Positions 41,171-42,376 of a stretch of 42,376 nt of DNA are shown one piece after another. The notes below the pieces were generated by a model. The model ran no database searches and was not told where the DNA came from. It worked only from the letters and a program-made list of their open reading frames with translations. The first letter of the stretch is position 1. Each line of letters opens with the position of its first letter. This stretch comes from Pseudomonadota bacterium (lineage in GTDB: Bacteria; Pseudomonadota; Alphaproteobacteria; Sphingomonadales; Sphingomonadaceae): contig JAFABD010000205.1 of NCBI GenBank assembly GCA_023426225.1, forward strand, positions 1 to 42,376, given 5' to 3'. The position numbers were made by a program, and so were the translations under genes.

Positions 41171-41223
41171 GTCGTCGCGACTCGCCGGCGGCACCGCGCG
41201 CCGCGCCGCCGGCGCGTGACGAC
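41171..41223. other. Long stem-loop in the 41.1-41.35 kb intergenic gap
   Basis: Nested inverted repeats are present: inner arms CGCCGGCGGC (41183-41192) and GCCGCCGGCG (41205-41214) with a 12-base loop, and outer arms GTCGTC (41171-41176) and GACGAC (41218-41223). The gap (41102-41349, 248 bp) separates the divergent DUF3576 gene and the putative outer-membrane gene. Further right, a TGTTGCAACAGTTGCATG region is unusually AT-rich and may hold a promoter. Function unknown. Confidence 0.55.
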
Positions 41224-41349
41224 GTCGCCGATGCGAAAACCCGCACCGACTCTGTGTGCATGTTGCAACAGTTGCATGAAAAATGTCGGCGGCAGTGGAA
41301 CCGCGGCCCGCTTCCGTGGTAGGCGCTAGCAACAGGAAGGGATCGAGTC

Positions 41350-42078
41350 ATGCGAGTGTCGCGCTGGATGACGGGAACAGGGCTGGGGGCGCTTTGCGCC
41401 GCCGCGGCGCTGCTCGCCCCTGCGCTTCAGGCTCGCGAGAATGGCCGCATCCTGCGTCCGCTGGTCCGTCCGGTGGTCTCGGTCGCCGAAGGGGTGGCCG
41501 CCTTCACGCCCGCCGCCGCCGATCCCAAGCTTGCGGCGATGCTTGCGCGCTCGGGCATCGCGGGCAACGGCTTCCGTTTCACGCCGTCGCAGGCATCGCA
41601 GGCGATCAGCCGCGACGTCAGCGTCGCGGCGCGTGGTCGCGTCGGCGCTGTTCCGCGCCTCAACGCGAACAACGAAGCGGTGGCGATGCCGTCGGTCGGA
41701 ATCGCACCGATCGCCTATAATCTCGGCGTCTCGGTCGGCTGGAAGAAGCTGGCGGTGACGGGCGATGCGGCCCGCGCCGAACTTCCCGTTGCGTCTGGCA
41801 ATCGGGATCGCGCCAATCTGGGCGTCAGCTATTCGCCCGCGCGCGTCACGGCGCGCCTCCAGTCGGTCGAGGATCGGCCGCTCGCCAACACGCCGGTGCT
41901 GCTGGGCGGTGACAAGCCCAGCTATTCGATCGACGTCGGCGGCTCCTACGCGCTCACGCGCAACATCGATCTGACCGCGGGCGTCCGCGCCAAGTCGGAT
42001 CGTGAGCGGCTGGTGCGCATGAACGAGGATCGCCGCGACAGCCAGGGCGTCTATGTGGGCACTGCCTTCCGCTTCTGA
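41350..42078 (+). CDS. Putative outer-membrane beta-barrel protein
   Basis: The product is 242 residues. A signal peptide (about 1-29, ending LQA) is followed by a region of alternating hydrophobic/polar strands from about residue 115 (NLGVSVGWKKLAVTGD, then ANLGVSYSPARVTARLQS, SIDVGGSYALTRNIDLTAGVRAKSD). It ends YVGTAFRF with the C-terminal Phe typical of outer-membrane proteins. I do not recognise a named family. ATG at 41350 follows a GGAAGGG ribosome-binding site. It converges on the thiamine-phosphate-synthase-like gene. Confidence 0.75.
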   Translation: MRVSRWMTGTGLGALCAAAALLAPALQARENGRILRPLVRPVVSVAEGVAAFTPAAADPKLAAMLARSGIAGNGFRFTPSQASQAISRDVSVAARGRVGAVPRLNANNEAVAMPSVGIAPIAYNLGVSVGWKKLAVTGDAARAELPVASGNRDRANLGVSYSPARVTARLQSVEDRPLANTPVLLGGDKPSYSIDVGGSYALTRNIDLTAGVRAKSDRERLVRMNEDRRDSQGVYVGTAFRF

Positions 42079-42124
42079 TCGGCGCTGCCGCGGCTGAGTA
42101 CGCGACTTCTTTTCCAGCTTCCGA

Positions 42125-42376
42125 TTACCCGATCCAGCCGTCGATCGCCGCCCAGCCGTGCAGCGGCAATCCTTTCAGCCGTTGCATCCGCCGGGCATCC
42201 ATCCCGCCCAGCGCGATGACCGGCACCCTCAGCCCCGCGATCATCCGCGCCAGCCTCAGCGGCCCCAGTCCCGCCGCACCTGGGTGCGAGCGCGTGGCAA
42301 AGACCGGCGACGCGAACACCAGGTCGGCACCGGCGCGGATCGCCGCCACCGCCTCGCGCCGCGAATGGACCGGGCG
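42125..42376 (-). CDS. Thiamine phosphate synthase-like protein (partial, 3' end)
   Basis: The frame is open to the right edge of the window and ends at 42125, giving the C-terminal 83 codons. It contains GADLVFASPVFATRSHPGAAGLGP, then VPVIALGGMDARRM, and ends GWAAIDGWIG. These are the phosphate-binding loops of the TIM-barrel ThiE/TenI family. Whether it makes thiamine phosphate or is a TenI-like paralogue cannot be told from this fragment. The start codon and N-terminus lie outside the window. Confidence 0.75.
   Translation of the reverse strand, partial: RPVHSRREAVAAIRAGADLVFASPVFATRSHPGAAGLGPLRLARMIAGLRVPVIALGGMDARRMQRLKGLPLHGWAAIDGWIG

Overview
This is a gene-dense, GC-rich bacterial chromosome segment with about 50 genes and no rRNA, tRNA, CRISPR array, insertion sequence or prophage that I can see. 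Protein families and gene order point to an alphaproteobacterium of the Sphingomonadales, most likely Sphingomonas or a close relative. The clues are a class I lysyl-tRNA synthetase, a CrtZ-type carotenoid hydroxylase, MmcB, DUF1491/DUF3576/DUF6489 proteins, and the alphaproteobacterial layout of a DUF299 kinase-regulator gene beside hemE followed by rho, mnmE, mnmG, rsmG, parA and parB. The genus is inferred from remembered family features, not from a search.

The centre of the window (22607-22925) is very probably the chromosomal replication origin. It lies between divergent ppsR and hemE, the same neighbourhood as the Caulobacter origin. It carries five DnaA-box-like 9-mers, one a perfect TTATCCACA, plus eleven GANTC sites (the CcrM methyltransferase target), a 10-bp tandem repeat and a GAGAATC/GATTCTC palindrome. 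Genes on both sides mostly read away from it. To the right, parA and parB are accompanied by four good parS-like sites (29.0, 29.5, 31.5 and 33.76 kb), so replication initiation and origin segregation are encoded within about 11 kb.

Layout. 1-5.9 kb: partial DinG-like helicase, a helix-turn-helix protein, an orphan TonB C-terminal-domain protein, lysS, nhaA and an MFS exporter. 6.1-9.5 kb (minus strand): etfBA and sucC with a GFA-family gene. 9.7-13.2 kb: small lipoprotein, crtZ, msrB and a class A penicillin-binding protein. 13.3-18.4 kb: a Sco1/YcgN-like/DUF45 operon, an ankyrin protein, SOS-type mmcB, a SleB-type hydrolase, and a ptsN/thioesterase/DUF1491 operon. 18.4-22.6 kb: hpf, then dnaQ-coaE-aroE-maf-ppsR, tightly packed and reading away from the origin. 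22.9-33.7 kb: hemE-hemJ, rho, a TerC-like gene, dienelactone hydrolase and ogt (minus strand), a DUF6489 gene, mnmE, and the overlapping chain mnmG-rsmG-parA-parB. 33.8-42.4 kb: SOS-type dinB, a DUF4424 gene pair, leuS-lptE-holA (minus strand), a DUF3576 lipoprotein, a putative outer-membrane protein, and a partial thiamine-phosphate-synthase-like gene.

Regulatory elements visible by eye are two GTTC-N7-GTTC LexA boxes (before mmcB and dinB), several intrinsic-terminator-like hairpins, a promoter plus U-tailed hairpin in the rho leader, and a long stem-loop in the 41.1-41.35 kb gap. I did not find an undescribed multi-gene system. The strongest leads are the density of GANTC and repeat structure at the origin, the parS cluster, and the LexA box that decides the mmcB start.
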